From contig NSLH01000011.1 in assembly GCA_002763895.1 (NCBI GenBank), forward strand, positions 1 to 64,000: a stretch of DNA of 64,000 bases, written 5' to 3'. Positions 9,303-19,456 of this stretch are shown in pieces. The notes beneath the pieces are model-generated. The model was not told the DNA's origin. It saw only the letters and a program-made list of their open reading frames with translations, and made no database searches. Position numbers and translations under genes: made by a program. The first letter of the stretch is position 1. The number at the start of each line of letters is the position of its first letter. The stretch comes from [Chlorobium] sp. 445 (GTDB lineage Bacteria; Bacteroidota; Chlorobiia; Chlorobiales; Thermochlorobacteraceae).

Positions 9303-10070
9303 TTACAGCTTCACGTTTTGCTCTCTACTTTGCTCGAGTGCCCTGTGTATGGTGCGGTCAACCAGTGTCGCTTTTCGGCGCACACGAATGTTGATGCTCT
9401 CCACGAACAGTGAAAATGCAATAGCAAAATACATGTAACCTTTTGGAATCTCGAAGTGCAACCCTTCTGCGACCAGCACCACGCCAATCATCAAGAGCAT
9501 GGCTAAGCCCAGCACTTTCATGGTTGGATGCTGCTCGACAAACTCGCCGATGCCTTTGGCAAAGAGTGCCGTGACCGCTGTTGAGAGCACAATTGCCAGC
9601 GCCATAATCAAGACTTCGCGCGCTAGCCCAATTGCTGTCACAATCGAGTCTATCGAGAAGACAACGCTCAAAACGGTAGATTGTAGCAACACACCGATGA
9701 ACGTATCCGCCGGTCTTGCGCCTTCTTCTTTTTCACCTTCGAGTTTGCTATGAATTTCTGTAATCGCTTTGAACATCAGGAAAAGTCCGCCTATGATCAT
9801 GACCACAGCTTTGCCTGAGATATCAAGCCCAAAGACTTGAAACAGTGTTTGGTTGAGTGAAGCCACCCAAGCAATTGCTAGCAGAAATAAGAGGCGCAAT
9901 GCCAACGCAATCAGCAGGCTTGAAAAGCGTGCACGTTCTCTCAACTCAGATGGCAAGCGTCCAACAAGAATTGCAATGAAAATCACATTGTCAATTCCTA
10001 AAACGATTTCCATGATGGTGAGACTAAAGAGACTGAGGATATTTTCTGGCTGCAGCAATATGTCAATCAT
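9303..10070 (-). CDS. TerC-family integral membrane protein
   Basis: A 255-residue protein with about seven hydrophobic helices. The family signatures are MEIVLGIDNVIFIAI near residues 20-34 and VVFSIDSIVTAIGLA near 135-149. In each, an acidic residue sits within a membrane helix, as expected for metal-ion handling. TerC members include Mn exporters (MeeF/MeeY type), loosely linked to tellurite resistance. No other ter genes adjoin it, so a Mn or general metal export role is more plausible than tellurite resistance. It converges with the methyltransferase gene with 16 bases between them. Confidence 0.85.
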   Translation of the reverse strand: MIDILLQPENILSLFSLTIMEIVLGIDNVIFIAILVGRLPSELRERARFSSLLIALALRLLFLLAIAWVASLNQTLFQVFGLDISGKAVVMIIGGLFLMFKAITEIHSKLEGEKEEGARPADTFIGVLLQSTVLSVVFSIDSIVTAIGLAREVLIMALAIVLSTAVTALFAKGIGEFVEQHPTMKVLGLAMLLMIGVVLVAEGLHFEIPKGYMYFAIAFSLFVESINIRVRRKATLVDRTIHRALEQSREQNVKL

Positions 10071-10264
10071 ACGATATAAATCTCAAGGATTAGTACAGAG
10101 GCTTTCTTTTGTTTTGTTTGTCTTTGTAAAGTGCTGGGCGCGATGCATTTACAACGCTATGAATGTTTGCGAAAAACACAACATTGGTTTAACAGTAAGA
10201 TTATTAAATTCAGTCGAAACAAAACAACAAGCAACTGTGCAATCACTACAAACTTTCTTGAAAT

Positions 10265-12155
10265 ATGCTTGACCTCTTGAAGAAGTTAGATGCGAAAATT
10301 CAATCTGCAAATGACCCGCGCGATATTGTCGACGCACTTAACGATTATGCTTGGAGCGTGATGCGCACCGACCTTAAAAGTGCCATGTCCCGCACCGAGC
10401 AAGCCTTAGAACTCTCAAAAATTTTCTCTATGAAGCAGGCATCGCTCGCAGTCTGCGCAACCGTGGTCTTTGTCATCAACAATACTCAGACTACGAATCA
10501 GCGCTGCGTGATATCAACGAAGCCCTGTATCTTTTCCGAAAAGTCGGTGATGTCTCTGGCGAAGCCAGTGCCCTCAATAACCTAGGCAGCATTTACTCTG
10601 ACTTAGGCGACTACCCACGCGCGCTGGATTACTTTGAGCAGAGCCACAAACTCTATGGCAGTCTAGATTACAAAATCGGTGAAGCGGCATGCATCAATAA
10701 CATTGGCAGCATTTATTTTAAGCTCGGAGAGTTTTCACGTGCACTGGGCTACTTCCAACAGAGCTTGCAACTCTACAAAGAAATCAAGCATAAGCAAGGA
10801 GAAGCCACCTCACTTGCCAGCATTGGTAATGTGTATTCTGAACTGGGCGCACATACTCAAGCTCTGAACAACCTACTCGAGAGCCTCAGACTTTTCGAAA
10901 CCTTGGACGACAAACAAAGCGTAGCAACCACACTCAAAGATATTGGTGCGGTCTACGAAAAACTTGACCACAGTGAGCAAGCAATTGAATATTTCGAGCG
11001 TAGTCTTTCGCTAATGGAACAAATCGGTGATAGACACGGGCAATCTGTTGTTCAACTTGCTTTAGGCAGTTTCCTTTTCTCGAAGGAAATGTTGGATAGT
11101 GCGAGAATGCATCTTGAAAAAAGCCTTGAAGTTGCCGAAGAAATCAATGCCAAGCCTGAAGTCTACAAGGCACACAAAGCTCTTGCGGAACTCTACAAAC
11201 AAAGCTGCAATTATCGTGCGGCGCTTGAGCATATTGAGCAGTATTATCAAGTCCGTTCCGAAGTGATGGGTGAGGAACTCAACCGCAAACTCACCAATCA
11301 ACAAATTACCTTTGCTGTCGAGAAAGCCGAGAAAGAAGCCGAAATCTATCGCTTGAAGACAGTCGAGCTTGCTAAAGCTAACGAAGCCCTGCAGGAAGCC
11401 AATGCACTTAAACGGAACTTTTGCACATTGCCGCCCACGATCTGAAAAATCCACTAACCGCTGTGATGACCTTCGCTGAACTTATTGCTGAACAAGCTGA
11501 TGATGTAGAGTTTGTCAAAAGTCATGCCCGCTCAATTTACCAGTCAACCGAGCAAATGTTTAACCTTGTCAAATCTCTGCTCGAACAAGCAACGATTGAG
11601 AGTGGCAAAGTAGAACTGCACAAAAAGCCTGTCGACATTGCTATGATTGCAGAATTTGTCGTCAAGCACAACGAAGTGCAAGCTCAAAACAAAAATCAAC
11701 ACATCAATCTTTCTCTCGAACGCGAGGCTTATGCAGAAGTCGATGTCGAAAAAATGCAAAGCATTTTCGATAACCTTGTCTCAAATGCCATTAAGTACTC
11801 TCCACCGGGTCGAAACATTTGGGTGAGTGTTAAAAAGAAACTACTTACGATTGATGGCATTACACCCACAAATGGCGCGATTCCTACAAAGGTCATTTTT
11901 GAAGTGCGCGATGAAGGCTTAGGGCTGACCGAGGAAGATAAGCAAAAGCTCTTTGGCAAATTTCAACGCCTCTCTGCACGTCCTACTGGCGGCGAGAGCT
12001 CATCAGGCTTAGGGCTTTCAATTGTCAAACAGTGGGTAGAGTTGCATGGCGGTCGAGTCTGGGCAGAATCGGAAGGTCAAGGCAAAGGCTCAACATTTTT
12101 CGTAGAACTTAACGCCATCGAAAAACCAGAGTCAGCAGATATCGTCAATGTCTGA
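10265..12155 (+). CDS. Cytoplasmic TPR histidine kinase (two frame breaks)
   Basis: A kinase of about 630 residues after repair. About seven TPR repeats fill the first 370 residues, such as SALNNLGSIYSDLGDYPRAL and SLASIGNVYSELGAHTQAL. A coiled coil follows, then HisKA with HIAAHDLKNPLTAVMTFAEL and HATPase_c with [21 protein letters not shown] and GLGLSIVKQWVELHGG. Unlike the kinase at 6671 it has no signal peptide or membrane helix, so it should sense a cytoplasmic cue. Frame breaks lie at the A-runs 10417-10421 and 11410-11412. Adding one A at each restores SKNFLYEAGIARSLRN and ALKTELLHIAAHDL. Confidence 0.85.
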
Positions 12156-12518
12156 TGCTCTCCTGTGTTGTCATTTAGTGCTGCAAATTCTGTTGGCACA
12201 TTCCTAGTAAAAGCAAAGAGGGGAATCAAGCTTGCAACTTACACCGTCTTACCTGCAAATCGAATTCATCGATTTACTTGGTTTTGCATGTAAGCCCTTC
12301 TCTCTTTGCTCAACTAGTGCATTACTCCATGCACAATGCTCAATTTGCCTACCATGTAGCTTCTTCTTGCACTTTTTGCTCTTTTTTCCTTTGCTTTTTT
12401 TGCTTGCAACTTTTTGCTTTGCTACACTGCTCCACGCACGACTCGCACAAGTTCAAAAAAATCTTTAAAATTGAGGTCTAATCTTTATACGCTTCTTCCA
12501 AAACGAGCAAGTTCTTCT
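12156..12518. other. Gene-free stretch before mutS with a pyrimidine-rich tract
   Basis: I find no convincing gene here. Bases about 12340-12430 of the plus strand are unusually rich in C and T, with repeated CTTTTTGCT-like units. The stretch presumably carries the mutS promoter, but no clear consensus is visible. An in-frame ATG at 12414 could extend MutS upstream, though the added residues look non-conserved. Confidence 0.4.
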
Positions 12519-15154
12519 GTGGCAAAGAAACAAGATGATACGCCGCTGATGCGGCAATACGAGAAAATTAAGTCGCAGTACCCTGGCGTTATTTTGCTTT
12601 TTCGTGTTGGCGACTTTTACGAGACCTTCAACGAAGATGCGAAACTTGTCTCTGAGGCTGTCGGCATTGTGCTCACCAAGCGCGCCAATGGGGCTGCGGC
12701 TGAAGTGCCACTGGCTGGCTTTCCACATCATGCCCTTGAAAATTATGTCGCCCGTCTTGTGCGCAAAGGCTTTCGCGTTGCGGTCTGTGAGCAGATGGAA
12801 GACCCTAAATTTGCGCGCGGCATTGTCAAGCGTGAGGTTACCGATGTTATCACGCCCGGTGTGAATTTTAGCGACAAACTGCTTGACGAAAAGCGTAACA
12901 ATTATCTCTGTGCCCTACACTTTGCTAAAGACCTTATCGGTGTTGCGTTTATTGATGTAACGACCGCTGAATTTCAAGCCTTCGAAGTTGCACGTGCTCA
13001 CCTTGGTGATGCCTTGCAAGCCATTCAGCCTTCAGAAATTCTCTACTCCAAAAACAAAAAGCTGAACGTGACTTTCTCACCTTGCTTACCTCTGCGCACA
13101 TGGCTTTCACCGAACTTGACGAATGGCTTTTTAATCTCGACTATGCTGAACAAACTCTGCATAGCCATTTCAAAACACAGTCGCTCAAAGGTTTCGGTCT
13201 TGAAACCATGCATGCTGCTAAAGTCGCTGCTGCAGTCATTCTCAACTACCTTGCCGATACACAGCGCAGCAAGTTAGAGTATATCAACAAACTCTCGCGC
13301 TTCGATTTAGGTGAAAGCATTGTGCTCGATGCACAAACCAAACGTAATCTTGAAATCATCTACTCCATGCAAGATGGCTCGCGCGAGGGCACACTTATTG
13401 CAGTTCTTGATAAGACACTGACTTCAATGGGCGCACGGCTACTCAAACGCTGGATTTCTCAGCCGTCCAGAAATTTAGACATGATTTCTTTGCGCCTTGA
13501 TGCTGTCGAAGAACTTGTCTCATGCAAGTCGGTACGTGAGACGTTGCGCGAGACACTCAAAATGCTTTGTGATCTTGAACGCGTACTCACACGCATTGCT
13601 ACAGGACGTGCTACACCAAAAGATGTGCTCTTGCTTGGCGAGTCGCTCTCTTATCTGCCCACAATTCAATCGCAACTGACTGCACTACATACTTCTCTGC
13701 TCTCCAAGCTTCGCACCGAGATTCAACCTTGCGACGAGCTTGTCGTGCTTATTCGTTCTGCAATTTCGCCCGATGCGCCCGTCTCACTCTCAGATGGCGG
13801 GGTCATTCAACCAGGCTACAATGCTGCACTCGACGCGCTGCGCAATTTAGCCAGCAATGCTAAAGACCAACTGCTCAAAATCCAAAGTGAAGAACGCGAG
13901 AAAACTGGTATCTCATCGCTCAAAGTGCTCTACAACAAAGTCTTCGGCTACTACATTGAGGTCAGCAACGCAAACAAGAACAAAGTGCCACCATACTACG
14001 AGCGCAAACAAACCATGGCAAACGCTGAGCGTTACACGATTCCTGCGCTCAAAGAATATGAAGCCCAGATTCTTTCTGCTGAAGAAAAAATCCTCGAGCT
14101 TGAAGCGCGTCTCTTTGCTGATGTATGCCAAAGTATTGCCCTTGCATCGGAGCGTATTCAATCAAGTGCACGCGCTATTGCTGCGCTCGATTGCCTGCTC
14201 TCTTTTGCAGAAGTCGCCTCACTTTACAATTACACAAAACCGACCGTTACACTTGACGACACTCTGACCATTGTGGGCGGCAGACACCCTGTTTTGGAAC
14301 GCTTAATGCCACTGGGCGAAAAATATGTGCCGAACGATTGCATCTTTGATGATGAGACACGCATCATGCTCATTACAGGTCCAAATATGGCAGGCAAAAG
14401 TTCATACTTGCGGCAAGTCGGTCTCATCGTCTTACTTGCGCAGATTGGATGCTTTGTGCCTGCAGAGCGCGCCGTTGTTGGGCTCGTAGACAAAATTTTC
14501 ACACGTGTTGGCGCTAGCGACAATCTTGCTGCAGGCGAAAGTACATTTCTTGTTGAAATGCATGAGACCGCAAACATTCTCAACAACGCCACATCCAGAA
14601 GTCTTGTTTTGCTCGATGAAGTTGGACGCGGCACCAGCACTTACGACGGCATGTCGATTGCCTGGGCTATGACAGAATACCTTCATGATGTTATTGGCGC
14701 AAAAACACTCTTTGCCACACACTACCATGAACTTTCTGAATTAGAAGCACATCTTGCCAAGGTTAAAAACTTTAACGCCACTGTTGCAGAGACGGCCGAC
14801 AAAGTTATTTTTCTTCGTAAAATTGAGCGTGGTGCGGCACAGAGCAGTTTTGGCATTGAGGTTGCTAAAATGGCGGGCTTGCCTGCCAGCGTAGTTGCGC
14901 GTGCAAAAGAGATTCTTGCCCGACTTGAGCGCGAGGAAGCAGCACGGGTCTTGAAAGAAGAAGATTTGCGCAGTAAAGTCCAGCAAATAGAGCGTGCATC
15001 AGTCCCCTTGCAAGATCACTTTCAAATCTCACTTTTTGATATGAGTGATGGCAAACTGCGTGAAGCACTTCTTGCACTTGACCTCAATCGGCTTACTCCC
15101 ATAGAAGCCTTACTCAAACTTGCTGAGCTGCGTCGCCTTGCTGAGTCTTTATAG
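12519..15154 (+). CDS. mutS: DNA mismatch repair protein MutS (one frame break)
   Basis: MutS recognises mismatches and starts mismatch repair with MutL. The GTG at 12519 gives [18 protein letters not shown], close to normal MutS N-termini. The mismatch-binding motif GDFYETF holds the wedge Phe and Glu. Connector, lever and clamp domains follow, then the ABC ATPase with Walker [14 protein letters not shown], Walker [17 protein letters not shown] and [12 protein letters not shown]-terminal helix-turn-helix with [14 protein letters not shown] ends the protein at about 878 residues, a normal MutS1 length. The frame breaks at the A-run 13056-13060. One added A gives [17 protein letters not shown]. 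mutL is not in the window. Confidence 0.95.
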
Positions 15155-15249
15155 CTTTTTTACGATGGCTTGAAGCCAAAGCAACTCACACTGCACAGTG
15201 CACAATCCTGACCGAGTTTCATGCAGCCATGGATTACGATCGTTGAGTC

Positions 15250-18062
15250 TCACTTAATCAGCATCATTTTCTTTGACTCACTGAATGAACCTGCACGCAA
15301 GCGGTAGAAATACACGCCGCTTGAAAGTGCTGAGGCGTTAAACTGCGCCATGTAACTTCCTGCTGCCAAGCGTTCGCTTACCAGCGTGGCGACTTTTCGT
15401 CCAAGCACGTCAAAGACTTCTAAGCGGACATCTTCGCTTTGCGGGATTGTAAAGCGGATTGTTGTCGTTGGGTTGAAAGGATTAGGATAATTTTGTGCAA
15501 GCTCAAACTGCTGCGGCAGTCCGCTGCGTGTCTCTTCCACCACGGATGAGATGCCCGACACGGTTGTAATCACTGGACGAATCATCAAGTTTGAGGTGCG
15601 TGGTATGCCTGTGAAAGGTGAATTTGGTCCGTCAAAATTTGCCCACTGTCCATTTTGAAAGATTGAAGAGCGATTTGTCGGCGATGATCCGTTGTCGCCT
15701 GCAAGGATCAGGGTATCTGTAGAAGTTGGATTTGCCAGCGAAAGCACAAGATGATAATCCGTACCTGCATTGACATCCGCACGTGTGCCCAGCAAATCTA
15801 AGTAAGCATTACCGCCGCTGAGTTGTGAAAAACTTTGTGTTACCAAGTTTCCAATGCGTGTGCCAGGCAAGCCTGCATTATCACTGAATACTTCGAGGTT
15901 CAGCGGTCCTACGCCTGTTACAGGTGCGCTGCCTCCTGCTGGCGTCAGTCGAATAAATGCACCCGTTACGCGCCCTGATACAGTAGGCGTAAAGCGCACG
16001 GCAAAACGGCGTGTGTTGCGCAAGCCAAAGGCTACTCCGACCACGTTTTGATCGTAGGTTAGCACTGTTTGCCGCGTTGTAGCATTGCTTTGCACTGTGC
16101 GAGCAACGGCTTCAAGCGCATCTAATTTGCCTGCGCCCCATGTGTTGTTCGGCACAGCGCCGGTGAAAGCATCTGCATTTGCAGTTTGTTGAATCGTGGT
16201 GCGTATTTGCTCCCAAGTTAGTGTCGGATTGATCGCTAACATTAAAGCCGCAACGCCTGCTACCTGCGGCGCTGCCATACTGGTTCCGTTGAGTACTTGA
16301 TGCTGCCCACCAACCGCAATGCTTGAAGCTGCAGGTGGAGTGGTTATTGTTCTCGAAAGTGCAGAAATAATCATTTGCCCCGGTGCAGCAATCTCAGGCT
16401 TGACTCGCCCATCACGTGTAGGTCCAAGACTGCTAAATGTAGAGATGTCTCCTGTACGATCTGCTGCGATCAAGCCGAATGTAGAACCATTTGATGCCTG
16501 CCAGAACCAGCGTGTTACATAACTGCCTGCGCTAATGGCTCGGCGTGCGCTGTTTAGCCCTCCTCCAATTGTTTGCTGATTATCTGCTCCAATAACGCGC
16601 ACTGTATAAGCACTGCTCAGCGTATTGCGATACCCATCAAAGACAACAGGCAAACTGGGATTGGATAGCGTCAGTCGCCATGTGCCCGATGCTGGTGGTC
16701 TTGTAGTATCGCCATCGACCACACCGAAAAAGACACGTCGATGATTATTGCCCGCAGCGATGGTATTAGAAAACGATATGGTGCCTTTCGTATTATCTGC
16801 TACCGTGCTGCTTTGTCCATCTGATGCTGTAAACATCGCACTTCCATCTGGCGCGATAAGCGTAGCTGTAACGGTAGCATTGTTATTGAACCACACTTCA
16901 AACTGAAAGCCATCATTTGAGGTACCTGCGGTGAAAGAAGCTGTGGTGCGTTGCACTTGAAACTCGATTGTTGCAGAGCCACCTGTGGCAATTGTCCCTG
17001 CAATGTGCAGTGAATCTGCGCCGCTATTACCTGCGGCTGGCACGCAGACTCGTCCCGGCGTGTTACTAAATGCATCAATTGCGGCCGATCCTGCATCTGT
17101 GCCATCATGCGGTCCAAGAGTTGAGCCAAAGCTCATGTTTACGACAATTGGTTTGCCGGCTGCATTTGCGCGGTTTTGTGCATACTGCAAGCCATCAATC
17201 CATGTGCCACGAATTTCCCGACCCACACCTGCACGCACGATGATAATATCTGCTTCTGGAGCAATCCCTGTAAAACGTCGATTGGCAAGGTTGCCTGTTG
17301 TGGCTGCAAAAGCTAGACCATTGCCCACCGCTATACCTGCCACATGTGTGCCGTGTCCATTTTCATCTCGTGTGCGCAATGGTGTTCCACCAGCCAGCGC
17401 AGCATTGATTTGTGCTTGCGTGTACTCTACGCCATAGTTAAAGCCTTGTGGCGGCGCTTCACCGGCTTGTGCCGTGAGCGTCTGGTCCCAAATTGCTAAG
17501 ATGCGTGTGCGCGTAGTATCGCTCGGGTCACGAAAATCCAAATGTTGCCAGTCAATGCCCGAGTCAATAATCATCACAATGGCGCCGCGCCCTGTGTAAC
17601 GCTGTCCTGCTAAGAATCCCGCATGCAACAGATTTGCACCAGTTTCGGGCAGACTTACATCATCGGTGATTTCGCTTGTTGGCACCCTGTCAATGTAGTC
17701 TGTCTCTGGCGCTTGCACGAGCTGTTCCAAATCGCAAGGTGTGAGCATTGCAGTAACGAATTTGCCGAAGTCAGAATTGATGTGGATGCCGCGGGCGCGC
17801 AGTGCCGCTGCATTTTTTGTCCAGATTACAGCATGCACACGTCCATCGTGCAAAGTAACATCGCGTGCAAGCGTAGCTGCTACTTCAGGGAATTTATCGT
17901 CTCGAGCACCAGTTGCACGCGCTTGACGCAGCAGGTCCTGGAAGGCCGGGTGCAATTTCGCACGCTCTAATTCTGAGAGTGTTACAGCGCGCTTTTGTGC
18001 AAAGAGTGGTAAGGCAAAAAAACACAAAGCAGCAAAAAAGAGATCGCTTGCAAGCGTTTCAT
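15250..18062 (-). CDS. Secreted subtilisin-like (S8) serine protease with type IX sorting domain (one frame break)
   Basis: A protein of about 937 residues. The ATG at 18062 gives a clean signal peptide (MKRLQAISFLLLCVFFALPL) once one A is added to the A-run at 18016-18022. A prodomain follows with GIHINSDFGKFVTA. The S8 domain has catalytic Asp in IIDSGIDWQHLDF, His in GHGTHVAGIA and Ser in NGTSMAAPQVAG. A large beta-rich insertion or PPC-like region and further beta domains follow. The C-terminus is a Por secretion (T9SS type A) sorting domain: LAQNYPNPFNPTTTIRF, LEVFDVLGRKVATLV, SSGVYFYRL, ending in Lys. It should be exported by Sec, then type IX secretion, and act outside the cell. The prodomain-like lipoprotein gene lies 19 bases upstream. 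Confidence 0.92.
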
Positions 18063-18081
18063 CTTGTTTTGTCGTTTTGCA

Positions 18082-18458
18082 TTATTGATTTTGTTGATAT
18101 AGTTCTGCTTTCTGCGGAGCTTCTATGGCTTTCACACTTGGTAGTTTGGCAATTTTCTTCATCTCTTCAATTGTGCAGCGCGCCGTGATAATTTCGCCAA
18201 GCGCACTATTGACTGCAATACCAAGTTTGCGAATGTCGTCGGCTGAAGAGCCACGCACGATGATGCCGTAAATTTTTTTCCTTCTTTATTTGTCGATACA
18301 TCATAATCCGACTCCACAATATCAGCTTGACCTGAAATAAGCGGCAAAAGACGTGGGTCAAATTTTGCCTTCTCAGCATCTGTCAGTTCAAGTGAACTCT
18401 GGCAGGCAGCCAATATCATCAGCAGCAACAGCGTAGTTTGCAAGACATGTTTTTGCAT
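18082..18458 (-). CDS. Small lipoprotein resembling the subtilase prodomain (one frame break)
   Basis: A lipoprotein of about 125 residues with lipobox LAAC at residues 16-19. The frame breaks in the seven-base T-run at 18273-18279. Adding one base continues it as KKIYGIIVRGSSADDIRKLG and on to a stop at 18082. The mature part mirrors the prodomain of the downstream protease. LTDAEKAKFDPRLLPLI compares with LSELERAKLHPAFQDLL, and GIAVNSALGEIITA with GIHINSDFGKFVTA; a shared tail has T at +3 and a PxVxxIEAP-like end. It is in the same direction as the protease and 19 bases from its start. A membrane-anchored inhibitor or folding chaperone for the protease is my inference, by analogy with I9-type propeptides. 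Confidence 0.7.
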
Positions 18459-18485
18459 CGCTTATGTGAGTTGATTTGAATCGTT

Positions 18486-19415
18486 CTATTGTACTGGAGT
18501 GATCACGTGCTTGCTTTTGGATTCCTTTGCTTTCGCTGCATTCCAGAACGCATCGAGTTCTGCCAGAGAAAATTCGCTCCACGTTTTTCCGCTTTGTAAG
18601 ACTTGCTCTTCCACGAAGCGAAAGCGCTCAATAAACTTTTGTGTGGTTTTGCGCAGTGCATCTTCTGGATTGACCTTAATAAATCGGCAGTAATTGACAA
18701 GTGAGAACAAAATATCGCCAAGTTCTTCTTCTCTTTCTTCGGCACTAGTAGCCGCATGCAACTCCAAAATTTCTTCTTGAATTTTCTTGAGTACCTCGTT
18801 GCTATGCTGCCAATCGAAACCTACGCCTGCAGCTTTCTCTTGCACACGATACGCACGCAAGAGCTCTGGCATTGACTTCGGGACGCCCTCGAGTACAGAT
18901 TTTCGCCCTTCTTTCATCTTGAGTTTTTCCCAGTTGCGAGTTACTTCATTTGCGGTTTCTGCATGCTCTGAACCAAAGACATGCGGATGTCGGAAAATGA
19001 GTTTTTCAGCAATCGCATCCAAAACGCCTGCCATGTCAAATGCCTCTCGCTCTTTTGCTAAAACTGCTTGAAAGCAAATATGCAGCAGCAAGTCGCCCAG
19101 TTCTTTTTTAAGCTCATGCTCATCTTTTGTATCCACAGCATGAATCATTTCATAGACCTCTTCAAGCGTCAGGTGCACCAGTGAATCTGGCGTTTGTGCC
19201 CTATCCCATGGACATTGCGCTCGAAGCAATTCAACAATTTCGTAAAGGCGCTCAAACTTCTTGCCCAGCGCATCTGGTTGAATGCTTTGTAGATGTTGCT
19301 TTACACTTGTCGTGTTGTGTGTTTGGGTTTTGCTTGAGTTGCGCCTGACACGTTTTGCTGCCCTTGGCTTGCTTGTTGTCTTTGCGCTTGAACGGCTGTC
19401 TTTCTTTTTTGGCAT
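18486..19415 (-). CDS. mazG: MazG nucleoside triphosphate pyrophosphohydrolase
   Basis: A 309-residue enzyme that hydrolyses NTPs to NMP and pyrophosphate, cleaning aberrant nucleotides or affecting ppGpp. The first 45 residues are a Lys/Arg/Ser/Thr-rich extension. Two MazG domains follow. The first opens CPWDRAQTPDSLVHLTLEEV and has the metal-binding EEVYEMIHAV and ELKKELGDLLLHICF. It ends in the family linker IAEKLIFRHPHVFG. The second has IQEEILELHAA and EREEELGDILFSLVNYCR. The basic N-terminal tail is unusual and may bind nucleic acid or be disordered. It is 27 bases upstream of the lipoprotein gene on the same strand. Confidence 0.92.
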   Translation of the reverse strand: MPKKKDSRSSAKTTSKPRAAKRVRRNSSKTQTHNTTSVKQHLQSIQPDALGKKFERLYEIVELLRAQCPWDRAQTPDSLVHLTLEEVYEMIHAVDTKDEHELKKELGDLLLHICFQAVLAKEREAFDMAGVLDAIAEKLIFRHPHVFGSEHAETANEVTRNWEKLKMKEGRKSVLEGVPKSMPELLRAYRVQEKAAGVGFDWQHSNEVLKKIQEEILELHAATSAEEREEELGDILFSLVNYCRFIKVNPEDALRKTTQKFIERFRFVEEQVLQSGKTWSEFSLAELDAFWNAAKAKESKSKHVITPVQ

Positions 19416-19456
19416 CGGCTCTAAGAATCTGTTTAATCAGTTTTGACTTGACGAGA

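Noticed and set aside
9303-10070. Tellurite resistance locus
   Set aside because: TerC occurs alone without terA, terB, terD or terE; metal export is more likely.
12340-12430. Triplex-forming or regulatory pyrimidine tract
   Set aside because: The tract is rich in T and C but has no mirror symmetry that I could verify.
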